Assembly: GCF_914767665.1 (NCBI RefSeq)
Contig: NC_059508.1
Coordinates: forward strand, 6,882,001-6,946,000
DNA: 64,000 nucleotides
From: Harmonia axyridis
Lineage: Eukaryota; Arthropoda; Insecta; Coleoptera; Coccinellidae
Direction: 5' to 3'
A program made the translations under genes and the position numbers. The stretch's first letter is position 1. Every line of letters starts with the position of its first letter. The notes under the pieces were generated by a model. The model ran no database searches and was not told the origin of the DNA. It worked only from the letters and a program-made list of their open reading frames with translations. Below are positions 12,198-24,958 of the stretch, one piece after another.

Positions 12198-12960
12198 CAA
12201 TAAAACACCAAATTAATATTAGTATTCTTGTATGGCCTTCAAAGTGGGCTCTATTCAAGAATCCAACCGTCACGACTCGCCAATTGCGAGTTTTGGAAAG
12301 AGATTTTCTAGAATATTATGTAACAACTCTAGCCTTTTGGAGCATTCTTTGGCAAATTGTCTGTTTGAAATTCTTATCAAAGACAAACTGACAAAATGCG
12401 GCCTTGCAAACACCCGAATGACAGATGTTCCACAATCTCTGCGGAGGTATAGAGATCAGTTACCAACTTGACGACAAAAACAAATTCCGAATTTTCCTTT
12501 GAGCGCGCTCATTGAATCACCAATTCCTGCTACATTATCGACAAAATATCTATCACTGAAGACATTATCGGATACAGTGGTTAACTGTTGAAATTTAAAA
12601 AAAATGTCCATGTTATGCTCGCTTCGTTAAATGTGAACTATAAGGATTGTTTTCCCACGCATTTCAATCGTCGGAAAATTCTGTCGTGAAATTTTATCGA
12701 CATTTCAAATTAAGATTGACACGACGATCCCAGTTCTCACTGGCTTTTTTTCTGCTTGTGAAGGGGGTTCTGGATGCTCCTGTCAATTCGATATTTCTCG
12801 TATCGAACAGGATTTGAAGATATGAGGAAATGGATGATATCGGTTTAGATGGTGAACCAATTCGAGTTTTACATTGGGAATCTTGTTCATTTTTTAAACG
12901 AAATGGCAAACGCCGTTCTTCAAGTTTTTTAGTGATATGCATTTACAGAAATATTCAAAT
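12198..12960. repeat. Dispersed copy of the ~530-bp repeat family, longer 5' extension
   Basis: 12405-12960 matches the repeat array at 1-6480, including the GGTATAGAGATCAGTTACCA block and the TCGGAAAATTCTGTCGTG block. The sequence upstream to 12198 may be the part of the element missing from the array copies. A 79-codon plus-strand frame at 12232-12471 and an 82-codon minus-strand frame at 12694-12942 have no recognised domain. Confidence 0.7.
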
Positions 12961-13019
12961 CTTCAAAAAAAAATATATATAAATAGTATCATAAATTATA
13001 GAACCTATTTCTATTGTCA

Positions 13020-14397
13020 GTATATTTTCTAAAGTGTTCGAAAGAATTGTGTTCAACAGAATGATCAAATATCTTGACAAGTTCAATGTACTCGATAATG
13101 TCCAACATGTTTTTAGATCAGGTCACTCAACGGAAACAGCTGCAGTTTCCTTTATTGATTATGTGTATGAGTGTCTTGACAATGGCTTGCATGTAGCAGG
13201 TTTATTTTTTGACCTCTCGCGAGCATTCGATAATCTTTCATTTCAGTTTATAGTTGACAAGTGTTACAATTTGGGTTTTCGAGGTGTATTTTTGGATTGG
13301 CTCCGCATCTATCTTGAGGGGAGATCCATATATGTGAAAGTTGAAGGCTGTCTATCAGACGAGTACGATCTTAATCTGGGATAACCACAAGGATCCGTCC
13401 TTGGGACTCTTTTATTTTTGCTCTTCATCAATGATCTCCCTGTAAATTTAAGAGTGATTTTCTTGGATTTGCTAACGTGAAGACGCTTTTCGTCTTCGAT
13501 TAGAAGGTTTCTGTTGAGTCTATTCGCTGATTATGCTTCGGTAATAGTTTCGGCCCCAACATTCGAGGAACTTCAGGCTCTCTGTAAGCTTCTACTACAG
13601 AGCTTTGTGAAATGGTGGCATAAGAATAATTTAATGATCAATATCGATAAGACCGAATGTATTTATTTCACTATTATGCATAGTGATCGTGAGCTGGTGA
13701 TTCGCCATTTGGATAGTTCTATTCTATCTAAGAGTGGTACAAAATTTCTTGGCATTCACCTTGGTAATAATTTAAAATGGGGTATGCACATTTATTATGT
13801 TCGCAAAAAACTGGACAGTTCTTATTTTGCCATAAATAGGGTAAACTTCCTTCAGAATCACTAATAAATATCTATTATAGCATGGTCTGTAGCCACCTGT
13901 CATATAATATTCTACTTCGGATGTTGGAAGGGCTTTCATAATACAAAAACGTGTTTTACGTATGATATTCAGCATACCCACACGTTCATCCTGTAGACCC
14001 ATATTTGAAGAAAACAATATTATGACCTTATCGTCAATTTTCATTTTGAAATGCTACTTATGAGGAGGAAAATGGGAAAAAATTCATACAGTTGTCTAGT
14101 TTTCATAACTACGGAACCAGAAGTGAGAGAACATTATATGTTCCCAAACACAGAACAAGAAAGTTAGAAATGTCTTCTATGTATCAATGTGTTAAACTGT
14201 TTAACTATTTGCCTCACAATATTAGATCTCTTGTTTTTAGTAAGTTCAAGAAAATTTATTATTGAATAGATTTCACTATACAGTGAATGATAACCTCAAT
14301 GATGTTATAGTGATTAGTTGATTAATTTTTTTTATGTGTATGACTTATCCTATACATTCATTTGTCTCAGAGGATTAATAAATTATTATTATTTTTG
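13020..14397 (+). pseudogene. CR1-like LINE reverse transcriptase relic
   Basis: The plus strand codes reverse-transcriptase blocks: KVFERIVFNRM, the HVFRSGHSTETAA block, GLFFDLSRAFDNL (first catalytic Asp), then, after an in-frame stop near 13382, PQGSVLGTLLFLLFINDLP. In another frame (13514-13864) comes LFADYASV, where FADD is expected. The C-terminal YYSMVCSHLSYN region is frameshifted. The 3' end codes HNYGTRSERTLYVPKHRTRK, then LFNYLPHNIRSLV, and the element ends in an ATT-rich tail at about 14375-14397. It resembles the intact element at 52009-56179 in sequence and layout but is much older. Stops, frameshifts and the broken FADD make it non-functional. Confidence 0.85.
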
Positions 14398-15036
14398 AAA
14401 TAACCCGTCCGTTACAAACCACCCAAAACATTTTGCTGAGAATAATTCTCAAAAAAATTGACTGTTTTCCACAACAATTTTATATCAAGATACTAACATA
14501 TTCAATGTTCACTCAATGTACACTTATAATTGCCTTATAAGAATGTTCCATACACAAAAAAATACACACAAAAACACTTAAAATATATATTTTATTAAAT
14601 ATATGATGAGGTATGAAATCCAATGTTTAATGTTTCTATTTATGGATATAAATGCTTTATTTTCAGCCTTGAAAAAGGAACAAGACGTTCCGAAACGTTG
14701 GCAAAATCATAGCTGATTATTTATTATTTCTGTCCAAATTCCTTTGATAAATTGCTTGACTTAAAAGAAATTAGATCAAAAATATTAAACATTCTCCCAA
14801 AAAATCTAAAAGTTATAAAAACCCTTAAAATATTCAAAAAAGAAATAAAAATTTACGAACAAAATCATCCTGACGTATTTTCACTTTTCTACTGAATCAT
14901 ATAAGTGTGTTTCGTGCATATGCATACTGTGAGTTTTCCACTATCTTGCCCAATAGATCCATACAGAACTGTGAATGTTGTTTGGGCAAAATCAACGTGT
15001 CAAGAATTATCCAATCTCTTTATTTTAGTTTAAGTG
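14398..15036. other. Intronic sequence with possible retroelement scraps
   Basis: At 14660-14710 the plus strand carries CTTGAAAAAGGAACAAGACG followed by a CGAAACGTT motif. A similar motif occurs in reverse at 44100-44160, and such motifs are common near the ends of insect retroelements. At 14745-14893 an open frame reads DKLLDLKEIRSKILNILPKN and continues to a stop; I do not recognise it. Confidence 0.3.
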
Positions 15037-16027
15037 TACGGTAGAGCGGTGTGACTTTGCCAACGGAGGTGACTTTGCCTAACTGCCTAATATTTTAAGT
15101 TTCACTTTGTTTTCATAAAGTTGGGAACATCTTTCAGAAATCACGAATAGGAACCTACATGTTGCAACCGTCGCAGTCGTCTGGCGTACTTTGAATAGTG
15201 TGCTACGGGTTGTTATATGTGCGGATAATTATAACTATCCGTAGCATACCATTCAAAGTACGCAATTTGGCGGGAGACTCTGCCACTTACCAAATTTGTA
15301 TCATCTGTCTATACAAAAAGAAATTGGATGCAAGGAAATATAGTAATTATACGGAAAAAACAATCCGAGCAATCAATGCCATTTTTTTTTCATCGTCGAA
15401 AATCAAGACTAACAAAAAATGGCAGTCTTAAAATCATACCAATCACAACCAAAACAAAAATCCTCACAGAAATGGTATAGAAACCTAAACAATATAGACA
15501 TGAGTCAACGTTAGGGATGGATGCCAAATTCTTGAAAAATCAGAAGTTCTCCAAAAAACATAATTTAAGCACCAAACAACAGCTGCAAGAGAAGCTAAAA
15601 CCACTAAATAAGTTTGATTTGTTATGAGACATAAAATTAAATGCAGTTCGAAATGAAAATATTTCAATACAGACAGCTTCCGAAGTGTACAACATTCCCA
15701 AGAAGAACTCTTTGGAATAAAATTAACAAAAGATATATGGGCGAACCCGGTGGCATTAGTGCACTAAATTATACCGCCAGCACTTCATTAAATTGCCAAA
15801 AACCCATTTTTAAAACATTGGCAAACTCGCACCGATTTGCGGGTCACTTTGCCAAATTTTTAAAATTGAAAAGAAAAGAAGTATGCACTTTTTCATCTGA
15901 TTCTAACCACAGCAGTCGACAACTAAAATGTTCAAATTAAACATACTTTGAACAGGACTCATTTCACAAAAAAACGAAGAAGTTACACCAAGAAAACTAT
16001 AAGAAGTGGTCACACAGCTCTACGGTA
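15037..16027 (+). mobile_element. Pogo-like DNA transposon relic
   Basis: The termini are inverted repeats: TACGGTAGAGCGGTGTGAC at 15037 and the complement of TACCGTAGAGCTGTGTGAC ending at 16027, with two mismatches in 19 and TA at both ends. GTGACTTTGCC follows the left end. Around 15635-15720 the plus strand codes LNAVRNENISIQTASEVYNI followed by PKKNSLE, matching the psq-type HTH at the start of pogo/Tigger transposases, then a frameshift and PGGISAL. The catalytic DDE domain is absent, so this is an internally deleted, non-autonomous copy of just under 1 kb. Confidence 0.7.
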
Positions 16028-17147
16028 TATTTTTTTTCATTGTCTCCACCATATCATGTATATGAATGTGAATGCCTTACTGGTTTAGATATCACAACAC
16101 AGGCTTCATTAGCCTAGCGTGAGTCTACTCCAGTGATGCATCTGAATATAGAAGCAAGCCATTGGTTGAAGAAAATAGCAATTATAGATATTGACTTATT
16201 GTAAACCAATTTGAGAATGGTATATCCAAAGTCACTTGGAGGAAGCCAGAATATTTCAATTGTACAAGGGTTGTCCAAGTTTCCAGAAATTACTTTGGAA
16301 TTCATAAAAATATTGCAAATAATACTCTCAAATCAACCCTGGTATTTAGCAAATTGTCTTGGAACCAAGAATGTCGAGATTTGATTGGCTGAATATTCCC
16401 CGTCCCACTTCGAGGGCGGTTTTGGTGACACTCATTGGCTGCATCTATCACTTCTTAATTACTTTTTAATGATTCGCATAGACCAGTGTGGTCCATAGGG
16501 GTATTTTTGAAATGCATTTTTACATAGTTTTTGTTCGTTGTGTTACTGATGTTTATAATGATTTCTACTATAATGTTCGGCAAAATTCTATGGCTTATGT
16601 AAAAAAAGATGAATATTTCGCAATCAAATCTATTCCTTCACTTACTTTCAAAGTCAGAATTGTTATGACGAATTTTGAAGAAAATGATTTCGCATCCTAA
16701 AGATATTCATACCACTGAAGAAAACATTTTTGGGAAATACGAAAATGACTAGGTGAGATTAACCAACAATTTTTTCATAACATTTTCTGATTTTATCAAT
16801 CTTATTACTAGTTTGAGTAATCATGTAGAATGGGCATATGACCTTGAGGCTCTCTAAGTTGCAACGTCAAAATAGCAGCTACGTAACTAGATCGAAAAAT
16901 CAATCAAGTATTTAATAGAAAATAGAAATATTTCACCATTTCCTGCCATCAGTCGTGACAGTTTCAATAATAGGTTACCTATATGTTTAAATATTCATTC
17001 TGATTCTGAATACGAAAAATATAAGCGTTATCGAGGAAAAACTTGAACTCAGGAAATACCACAATTTCTAACTCAGTGGAGTAGTCTATGACTTCCGGAA
17101 AGCATAGAAACTAAAGCTATCTGATAATCCAATAATATACTGGGTGT
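16028..17147. other. Intronic sequence, no recognised feature
   Basis: AT-rich sequence; the short open frames (for example 16488-16700) carry no motif I recognise. Confidence 0.4.
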
Positions 17148-17325
17148 CTCATTTGAAATAAGAGAGTAGAATCTACTCTGTTTTCGGTATAAAAGAAAAT
17201 TGTAAAGGTCTGAAAATATTTATGGAGAAAGATCATCACCGCAAACCTCAATATACAAATTTCCAGCACAAATTAATGTTAGTTTACCTTGAACGTCAAA
17301 TAGGCTTACGGTGAATCACCCTGTA
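17148..17325. mobile_element. Short MITE-like element with CAGGGTG-type ends
   Basis: It starts TACTGGGTGTCTCATTTG and ends GGTGAATCACCCTGTA, about 178 bp. The terminal motif is shared with the larger palindromes in the window. It has no coding capacity. Confidence 0.5.
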
Positions 17326-17914
17326 TAACATTTTCATTCAGCCTTCTGCTTCCACTGCGTGACATAAACTTCTCCTTATAACAACGAAGAAATACAATTC
17401 AATTCGGCAACATAGCTGCTAATTTCACGGAGAAAATTGAACGTCATTCAAGGATCTCAAGGTCATGCACCAATTCTACCCTAATGTGTCTTATCTTCAG
17501 AAAAAATATTTCCGAATTCATCTCAAACATTTTGTGCTCTTATAATTTTATGCAACGGTCAGTTCATCATCGTTGATAATGTTCCTTGATAGTTATATAT
17601 CTTACAGGTCGAGAATAAAAAATAATCAAATAATAACACCGTAGGACGACATAGTATGATTTTTGATGTGAGAACAAAAGCTATTCACGTCGCAAATTTT
17701 CTGGAAAAATCGACATCTGAGTCCCAAACATACGCAAAAATATTTTTCAACTCAAGGGTTTGAAAAGTGTGCGCCTATGGTTTATGACTGTTTTACAATA
17801 ATCTTTGGACAAGCGTTTTTATAGACTAGTTCAAGTGACTTTGGATATACTATACTGATGATAAATATTGTATTTTAATGTGCTGAATATATTTTGATTT
17901 CAAATTTCGATTAT

Positions 17915-18185
17915 AGCTATAGTTGAGAGAAGAACTTACGTGAAGTCAAAAGGTTTTGATCACTCGTTAATCATGCGCAATTAGGCCTTTGATGTACAAC
18001 ATATGTGTACTAAAAAATATGTTCAAACCAAAGGCCGGTTGGCTTGTGAATTAATGCCATCAACACGAAATTCTGCACGAAGCTGGATATGGTGATTCTA
18101 TAAATACACGAAAACTCTCATCCTTTTCCAATATATTTCTTGAATTTTTATGGTTCTGATTCTGTGATCAGCTTGGAGTTTTAAA
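17915..18185. repeat. Dispersed repeat family, 3' part only
   Basis: It matches 6200-6480 (AGTCAAAAGGTTTTGATCAC, the hairpin, GGTGATTCTATAAATAC, then GGTTCTGATTCTGTGATC) with clear divergence, so it is an older copy. A TATAAATA motif is conserved here and at about 6406. Confidence 0.65.
17972..18048. other. Hairpin of the dispersed repeat, copy 3
   Basis: Inner arm GGCCTTTG pairs with CAAAGGCC, replacing the A/T-rich pairs of copies 1 and 2. The loop keeps ACATATGTGTA. This is the most diverged copy and the strongest evidence that pairing, not sequence, is conserved. Confidence 0.6.
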
Positions 18186-18589
18186 ATTATTATTAAATAA
18201 TATAATCACTCAGTTGCAGAAACATTGATTAAAATTTAATGCGACATTAAAATTTTAATCTTCCATTAAACGGTCAGATAGCAAACAGGTTCCTCCTACT
18301 GAGGGATCGAAATTACAATGATGGCAATGAATTTGAGTGAATGTTTCTGCAACTGGGTCATAAACAATCAGAATGTCAACGTTCTCCTTTTTGTGGTCAC
18401 ACAAAGTTTAGGGGTGTCAGGCAGGGGGTAGCAACTGTCATGAGTGACCGGCATATATTATCCTGAATAAAATATAAAAAAATTGAGCTTTATAATTGAA
18501 CGAATTTAAGAATTCGTACGCCTCTACTATCTTGATATCATGAAGAATTTAGCAATTAGTTTTTCCGTTTGAATAATAGTTCTTTTAAT

Positions 18590-18715
18590 TTGTAACTATT
18601 AATTTGTAACTATTAATTTGTAACTATTAATTTGTAACTATTGATTTGTAACTATTAATTAATTTGTAACTATTAATTTGTTCTATTGATTTGTTCTATT
18701 AATTTGTAACTGATT
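18590..18715. repeat. 14-bp minisatellite
   Basis: About eight to nine head-to-tail copies of AATTTGTAACTATT, with the later copies degenerating to AATTTGTTCTATT. Confidence 0.85.
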
Positions 18716-19483
18716 TCTGAGTTCCAGTTAGATTAAATGGTTATTTCTTGATTATTGAAAAAACAAAGCATAGAAACTATTTATGACCGAAAATTCAGAC
18801 TCTAAACCTACCCTGAAAATTCAATGTCTCTGGAATATTTCGAATTATCTATCAATGAGTAAAATCGATTCACTGGCTTGAAATATATAAATTTAGGGAC
18901 ATTTTGGCAAAATGATAGCCTGCTGTTCTCCTGGAACAAAAACACCCAAAAACAAGTGTTATAATGGTGGGAAGACATATGTGTTCCAAAATTATTTCCA
19001 ACGAATGAGAATAAAGTACATGTACACTTACTGCGGTTCCTCGTTAATTCTATCCCACCCGTTCGATGAATTTGAAACGTGAATTTGCCGCAGATTCCAC
19101 AGCAGAGTTTTTTCGGTCACATTTAGGCTGTATTTTGCATACTTTGGAGTCCCGAATCGGACTGCTTGTCAATTTATGTAACGTTTTGAGCGACTGATTG
19201 ATGGTCTGGAGCGCTTTCATATTGTTTCTCTACATCAAAGCCAGCTTTGAGCATGGATCTGGGGATTTGTATTTTACTGGATGATATCTGAAGATCTCAG
19301 AATAAGATCAAGGAACAAATTTCCAAGATTTCAATATATTTGTTACTTTCGATTGTTTGAACTACGAGTCCATCTCGAATAAGTATTTCCTTGCTTTTGA
19401 ATTTGAAGGGCGTAGAAAAAGAGGTTTGAACCAAACTACTCAAAATAATTTTGTTTATTACCAATTCGATTGTTCTCATCTTA
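18716..19483. other. Intronic sequence, no recognised feature
   Basis: Nothing recognisable beyond short unsupported open frames. Confidence 0.4.
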
Positions 19484-20097
19484 TACTGGGTGTTCCTGAA
19501 TTGGATGGAGTTACGAAATGAGAGATTCCTTGGTTAATTTTAAAAATGAAATGGCCATAAACATGAGCACGCAACCGCTTTGTTTTGGAGATACAGGGTG
19601 TTGCTTGTAGAACCACATTTTTGTGATGTCCAACCAGTTTATCGAATCTTTGCTACAGATTTGGTAAATAAGAACCAAAACTTGAATTCAATTGATTAAT
19701 AACAGCTACCTAACTGGATCTTTATACAAATTTGGATTTTCCTGAGATTTTTTTCCGAAATCGATTGCAGATACGACAAAACTACAACATGCTAAACTAC
19801 CAGTGGTTCATAAGAAAATAATTCTGGAGGAAAGAAGCGAGCACCCTTCCAGAAAAAATTCACCCTGCAGATTTTCATTGTAAATTAGGATATCACTTGA
19901 AAACTTTAAATTGAAATATCTATACCATTTTAAGTTGAATATATATTGTGAGGGTGTTATGAGAGAAAAACTTGAACTTCAACACCTGTATCTTAAACAC
20001 AAAACATTTGCGGACTCATGATATAGAACTCTTTTTCTAGAAATGATCCGAGAAATCTGTCATTTTCGTTTGTACCTCCAATTTAGGAACATCTTGG
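19484..20097. mobile_element. Non-autonomous element with imperfect inverted ends, copy 1
   Basis: It begins TACTGGGTGTTCCTGAATTG and ends with a diverged reverse complement (CCAATTTAGGAACATCTTGG). The internal halves also mirror each other: GAGATACAGGGTGTTGC with flanking ACATGAGCACGCAA on one side, and TTGCGGACTCATG on the other. A second copy in opposite orientation lies at about 38870-39302. It has no ORF. Confidence 0.65.
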
Positions 20098-20159
20098 AGA
20101 TACAGTCAAAACTGATGTCTTCACAAATAGATTCCAATTTGAATGAAACACAATAAATT

Positions 20160-20475
20160 CTAAAATATATGCCAGATAATTTTTCGATGCGAATTACTCA
20201 GTTCTGTCCTTTGACAACTACATATTGAAATTGTGTGACGAGAATGATACAAAAAACCGAAAACCACGGGTAAATGTATACCGATTATGAATGAAAAAAT
20301 CACAGACGGCAAAAAAGGGGCGATGCCGAGAAAGCGGATCGATAAAAAAAAATAATAAACCTCGGAAAAAGACGAACTCGTAGTGCAATAAGAGTACTGA
20401 TCTTGAAAGCGATAATAGACTCATAAACCGTGAAGGGGTCCGATTTTTTACAGACGTGTCGATTTCAAAGGATGG
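20160..20475 (-). repeat. Inverted duplicate block, left copy
   Basis: AATTACTCAGTTCTGTCCTT and about 260 bp containing GCGATAATAGACTCATAAAC match the reverse complement of 38795-38845 and 37886-38150. Together with the neighbouring element at 19484-20097, the whole block of about 1 kb recurs in inverse order 18 kb away. Confidence 0.7.
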
Positions 20476-22009
20476 TAATATGATTACTATTGTTTCTTTT
20501 TATGGAGAAATTTTCGTTTTTCGTCTTTGCGATATTTCTGAAATTTTATATTATGAAAATTTTGGGGGATAATTACCCCCAGTACATCCCCCCATTTGTA
20601 CGCCTTGTTTATAGATACTCTTTGAAAGTCATATAAATCGGATCGATTTATCAGAACCTTATAGTTTGAGACCATTCCCTACCCTACTCGCGAAATTCTA
20701 AATTGATTTGTCATCATTGAGTCGAACCTATCATTTGAGGTTATTCCTGGCTCATAATTTGAAAATTATAGACATTCTGAAGAAATGATAAAGTGATCGG
20801 TTTGGAGAACGGACGCTCAAAAAGGGGAACATGTAGAGTTATCCCTGCTATCAAAAACGGAATCAATCGGAAAACCAATTTTTATCAGGATAAATAATTT
20901 ATCTCCGAAAGCGATTCGATTTTTATGAATCCTGTAACGATAATTGGCTAACCGGTTTTTTAGGGCTGAAAAAAGTGCAAACTCATTATTCATTTTCCCG
21001 ATTATCAATGGAAATATCGATTCTGCAGACAGTATAATTCAATTTCGAATGCCATCACAGATACTGAAATGGAGTTATTATTTCCATATTTACCTCGTTT
21101 TTCACGGAAAATGCTTTTCGAGCTCATTGTCCGCCAGAATATGATATTTTTTCCACAATTCTCTATTCCAGACAGAATGCTGAGAAAACTGCGATGCTAA
21201 GTGGCAATAAAATTCACTTAAGAGAGGGCGCAATGAAAAAATATGGATCGCCAAGAATAATCCTGGTATAATTCGAAGATATTTCTCCGTTTCTGTATTT
21301 TCAAAACTATTAGAAAAATTTAATAGTATTAATTAAGAAACACAGCAAAGTTCACACGAAGCAGTATTATTTCTTTCGAATAACAAATAGGAGTATATAC
21401 AAAATGAAAAAATACTCTCTGGATATTTATCCTTTCACTGAATGCGGAGACACTTGGTTGATATTTTCAATATATTCAAAATTATTTCAAAACACTCATA
21501 ACTCTACTTGAATGCTGAGTTGAAACAGTTTTCACTTTGTGGCAGAAAAATCCGATAAAATAACTAAATATTTCAGGAAACGTCAAAATAAACATATTAA
21601 CGATAAATGGGTGTACATAAGGCAGATAAATAAAAATAATGAAGAAATCATCCCAACGAAAAATAAAACAGGAATGCATGTGTTAAACTGGAAGCTCTTT
21701 CGAGCATAGGATAAAAAACATCGACAATCTTTCAATAATTCAAAAGAAAATCCCGGAAACCTATAGGTACTCCACCTACCTAAAAGATGAAAAGAACCCT
21801 AAATATTAACATATAATGAGATGGATAATTGAATTGGAAAGAACAGTCTGGGAGCCTGCAATAAGAGGAAAAAACTGGACAAGTTGTTGGTTGAAATTTC
21901 AGAGTTTTTTACATTGAAAGTAAAGAACAACCTTTCACAATCAATGGAAATAAAGAGATAAAATAAAAAACACATACAAATGAATTAACAACTAAATATA
22001 TATATAGAT
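20476..22009. other. Intronic sequence, no recognised feature
   Basis: AT-rich sequence with no protein or repeat similarity that I can support. Confidence 0.4.
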
Positions 22010-22765
22010 AGGTGATAACAATTTGAAATGTTATGATGATAGTGATATCGTTATTATAGCAGAAAACGAAAACTATCTACAAAGAATCCTTTTGGTATTT
22101 CACACCATAGGTAAGTAATATAAAATATCATCAGAAAATACCAAACCACTATTATTTATTGAGGAGCTTTCCACATGCAATCTAGTGGTGGACGGCCAAC
22201 CCTCAGAGCAGGTTGGGTTAGGTCTTTAATTATCTAGGCAAGGAGTAGAGATATCCGCAAATCAGAGCAAAACAAGAGGAGTCAGAAACCAAGTAAACAA
22301 GTCGAATGGAATTTCAGGATCCTTAGCGGATGTAATATGGAACAACAAATATTTGAGCATGGCTGGAAAAGTAAAAGTCTACATCTACAAGACCTGTATT
22401 CGACCGATCATGACCTAGAGACGAGAGCTGATAACAGAAAAACGAAGTCAATTTTAAAAACAGCCGATATGAGAATATTTAGGAACATATCTTAATACAT
22501 ACTGAGAGATCGTATACGTAACAGGAGAATACGCGAGTATCATGGAGTACGTGATATAGGGACAAATGCGGAGTAGAGGTTGGAAAGAGCACGTGGAAAG
22601 AATGACATATAAAAGGATAGCAAGAATCGCCAGTAATAGCATCCCGGAAAACAGTAGAGCCTGAAAGATGGAGAGTCATGAATATCCACATTCGATGAAT
22701 GAATGATATGAACGAAGTTGGAAAAACAGTCTGATAGTGTAAAACGAGAAGAAGAAAAATAAGAT
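22010..22765 (+). pseudogene. LINE reverse transcriptase C-terminal relic
   Basis: The plus strand, in shifting frames, codes DSDIVIIAENENYLQRI (decayed YADD region), QPSEQ and FNYLG, then the KVKVYIYKTCIRPIMT region, RMRIFRNIS, LRDRIRNRRIREYHGV and RGWKEHVERMTYKRIARIAS. These are the usual post-RT blocks of RTE/CR1-type LINEs found in many insects. Multiple stops and frameshifts are present. The open frame on the opposite strand (22479-22943) is a shadow. Confidence 0.65.
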
Positions 22766-23736
22766 AGATCTTTTTATGAAAATCTACAAAGTTTTTGAAA
22801 AAGGATCTTGTATCGTTTCGGAAAAAAGAACCAGTCACCATGGAAAATTCGTTATCTGCAAGTGAATGAAAAGAATATGTTTCTACGGACGCTCTTATGC
22901 ATAAAAATGATATAACACATTTAAATTGTGGTGAATGCATCATAATCTTCGAGATTCTGAAAGAATTTCATTTTGTGAGCTTTCTTGGAAGATCAATAAC
23001 CTAATGAACCGTTTCGGAATGATAACAAAAATAATTATTGACGATGTCTACTTCATGCAACTATTCTTGAGAAATTGTTTGCATATTCATAGAGCCACGA
23101 GTAGGAAGATGAATTGAAATGATATCTTCTGTGTTTTCTTGGAAATCAGAAAATATCTCTTAAATTTTAAATGAACTCTTCTGCGAAATCCTTTGATGTC
23201 TCGTCCTTTGAAAAAAATATTGAGTACATTTTACTTTTCCCAGAATGGAAGCTAGTTAGCTTCCTCTTAATTCAGGATTGCATTTTGTATAGCAGCAACA
23301 CACTGGTTGTTGCTCATCATGAATCGTTTGATGAAAAATGTGGTGGAAATAATATCAAGAATAAATTAGTTCGAAGAAGACCTGCCCAACAGCTGAACAG
23401 GATACAAAGATTCATTATGCTTAACTCAAAGAACAAAATTAATTTCAATTCGTTGGAAATGCAGTATCTGACTTATCTCATGAAGTTTTTCATGAAAAGA
23501 CAACGACATCTTTTTTCATCTATATAATTTCTACCTGATCCTCAATGAGTTGAGTAGATTTAATTGGCTATTTTGGTATAGAAAATATTGAAAAAAAAGT
23601 TGTATCATTCCAAACTATAATCACCCGATCACGAACTAGTTTGTGCAAACTTACAATGCTGACCATTCGAACACGTGTCGTTTTTGCATTTTCCTTCCTC
23701 TGCGTTCACTTTTCGACATTTTCTTCAACAAAATTT
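22766..23736. other. Intronic sequence, no recognised feature
   Basis: A 118-codon plus-strand open frame at 23171-23527 has no motif that I recognise and is not called. Confidence 0.4.
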
Positions 23737-24958
23737 GCTGGTGATTATTATTACTATTATTATTTACCTGAATCGGGGTCAATACGGCTCCGTTAGCCTG
23801 CCGGAAACTGCGACCGAGTTGATCTTTTGGTTTTGACCCTACCTATTCAGACAAACTCAGGGAGGCCGTCGATACGGTTAATGAAACCGACAACATCCTT
23901 AGGAGGCTTGGCTATTACTTTGTGGGTATCCAAAACTGACTTTCCCATGTGAGTGGTTCTTAGGTCAGCCTGCCTTTGGCCTTTGTACACTATGTGTCTG
24001 GCTGTTTCTACCTCCTTTCCACAGAGTCTGTAAATCTCATCTGTTGACTTACCCATGCGGTACAAAATGTATTTGCACCTGCCAGCAGTCCCACCACTAC
24101 CCGAAACTCAGCTCGTGATAGGTTTGGGAGCTTTCAGATATAGGTCGGTGACAGCACTACAACTTTCTTTGACTGAGCAAAACCAGGTGTATTCTTCCAA
24201 AGGGTTTTCCCATTGTCTCTCTCCCATTGTTGGACCACTATCTTATATTGGTATTTTCGAAGCCTACATAAGGGCTCAGGACCAACAGGTGTCTAGCTTG
24301 ATGCCCTTTTTGCAATTTCATCGGCTTTTTCATTTCCTTCAAAACCACAATGCCCGGTACTCATAATGGAGTCACTTCATTAGCTCTGGCCAGTTGCTTT
24401 ATGATATTACAGCACTCCCATGACACTCCTGGCTATATGATTCCAGCGACCTCAGCGTGGCCTGGCTGTCCGCACTTCTGCACTTCTTGGAGGTTTCTTT
24501 TGAGACACTCTTGAGCGCAAGTGTGACAGCTAGTGTCTCGGTTTGCAGGATAGAGGGCTCACTTTTCAGGGATCTAGATATGCTCGTTTTAGGCCCATAA
24601 ACCCCAATACCTGTGCCTTTTTCTGATTTTGATCCATCGGTATACCAAACGGAGGACTTTTTGTCCAAGCTATTTTCTAAATTTATCGCACTGAGATGGT
24701 CTTCAATAACTGTTTCGAAGGGTGCTTAGAAATCGAAGGTAGTTGGCATCACATCGGAGAGTTTTGCCAGAGTCTAATTGATTCAGTATCCCCATGTGTT
24801 CAATCAAGTTTTCCAAACGGAGTTTTCCATTACGGCATATTCTTATTGATTCCTGAAGCCTACATTTCCTCACTTGTAGGTGTAAGGGAGGTAGATCAAG
24901 AATGACCTCAAGCGCTAGTGTAGGAGTTGTGTGTATAGCTTCTGTGACACCAATATGT
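23737..24958 (-). pseudogene. LINE 3' half with RNase H domain (I-superfamily type), relic
   Basis: On the minus strand, in order: the post-RT block GVTEAIHTTPTLALEVILDL then PPLHL; an RNase H domain (24399-24668) with WYTDGSKSEKGTGIGVYGP and a second acidic motif LQTETLAVTLAL; after a break, the C-terminal RNase H tail and YVGFENTNIR; then a CCHC-like zinc motif (RLCGKEVETARHIV) at 23847-24065. A downstream ATT-rich tail at 23737-23763 marks its 3' end. Presence of RNase H separates it from the CR1-like elements. Stops and frameshifts make it inactive. Confidence 0.75.

Noticed and set aside
22479..22943. 154-codon minus-strand ORF
   Set aside because: It overlaps the plus-strand LINE relic, whose reading has family motifs. 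The minus frame has none.
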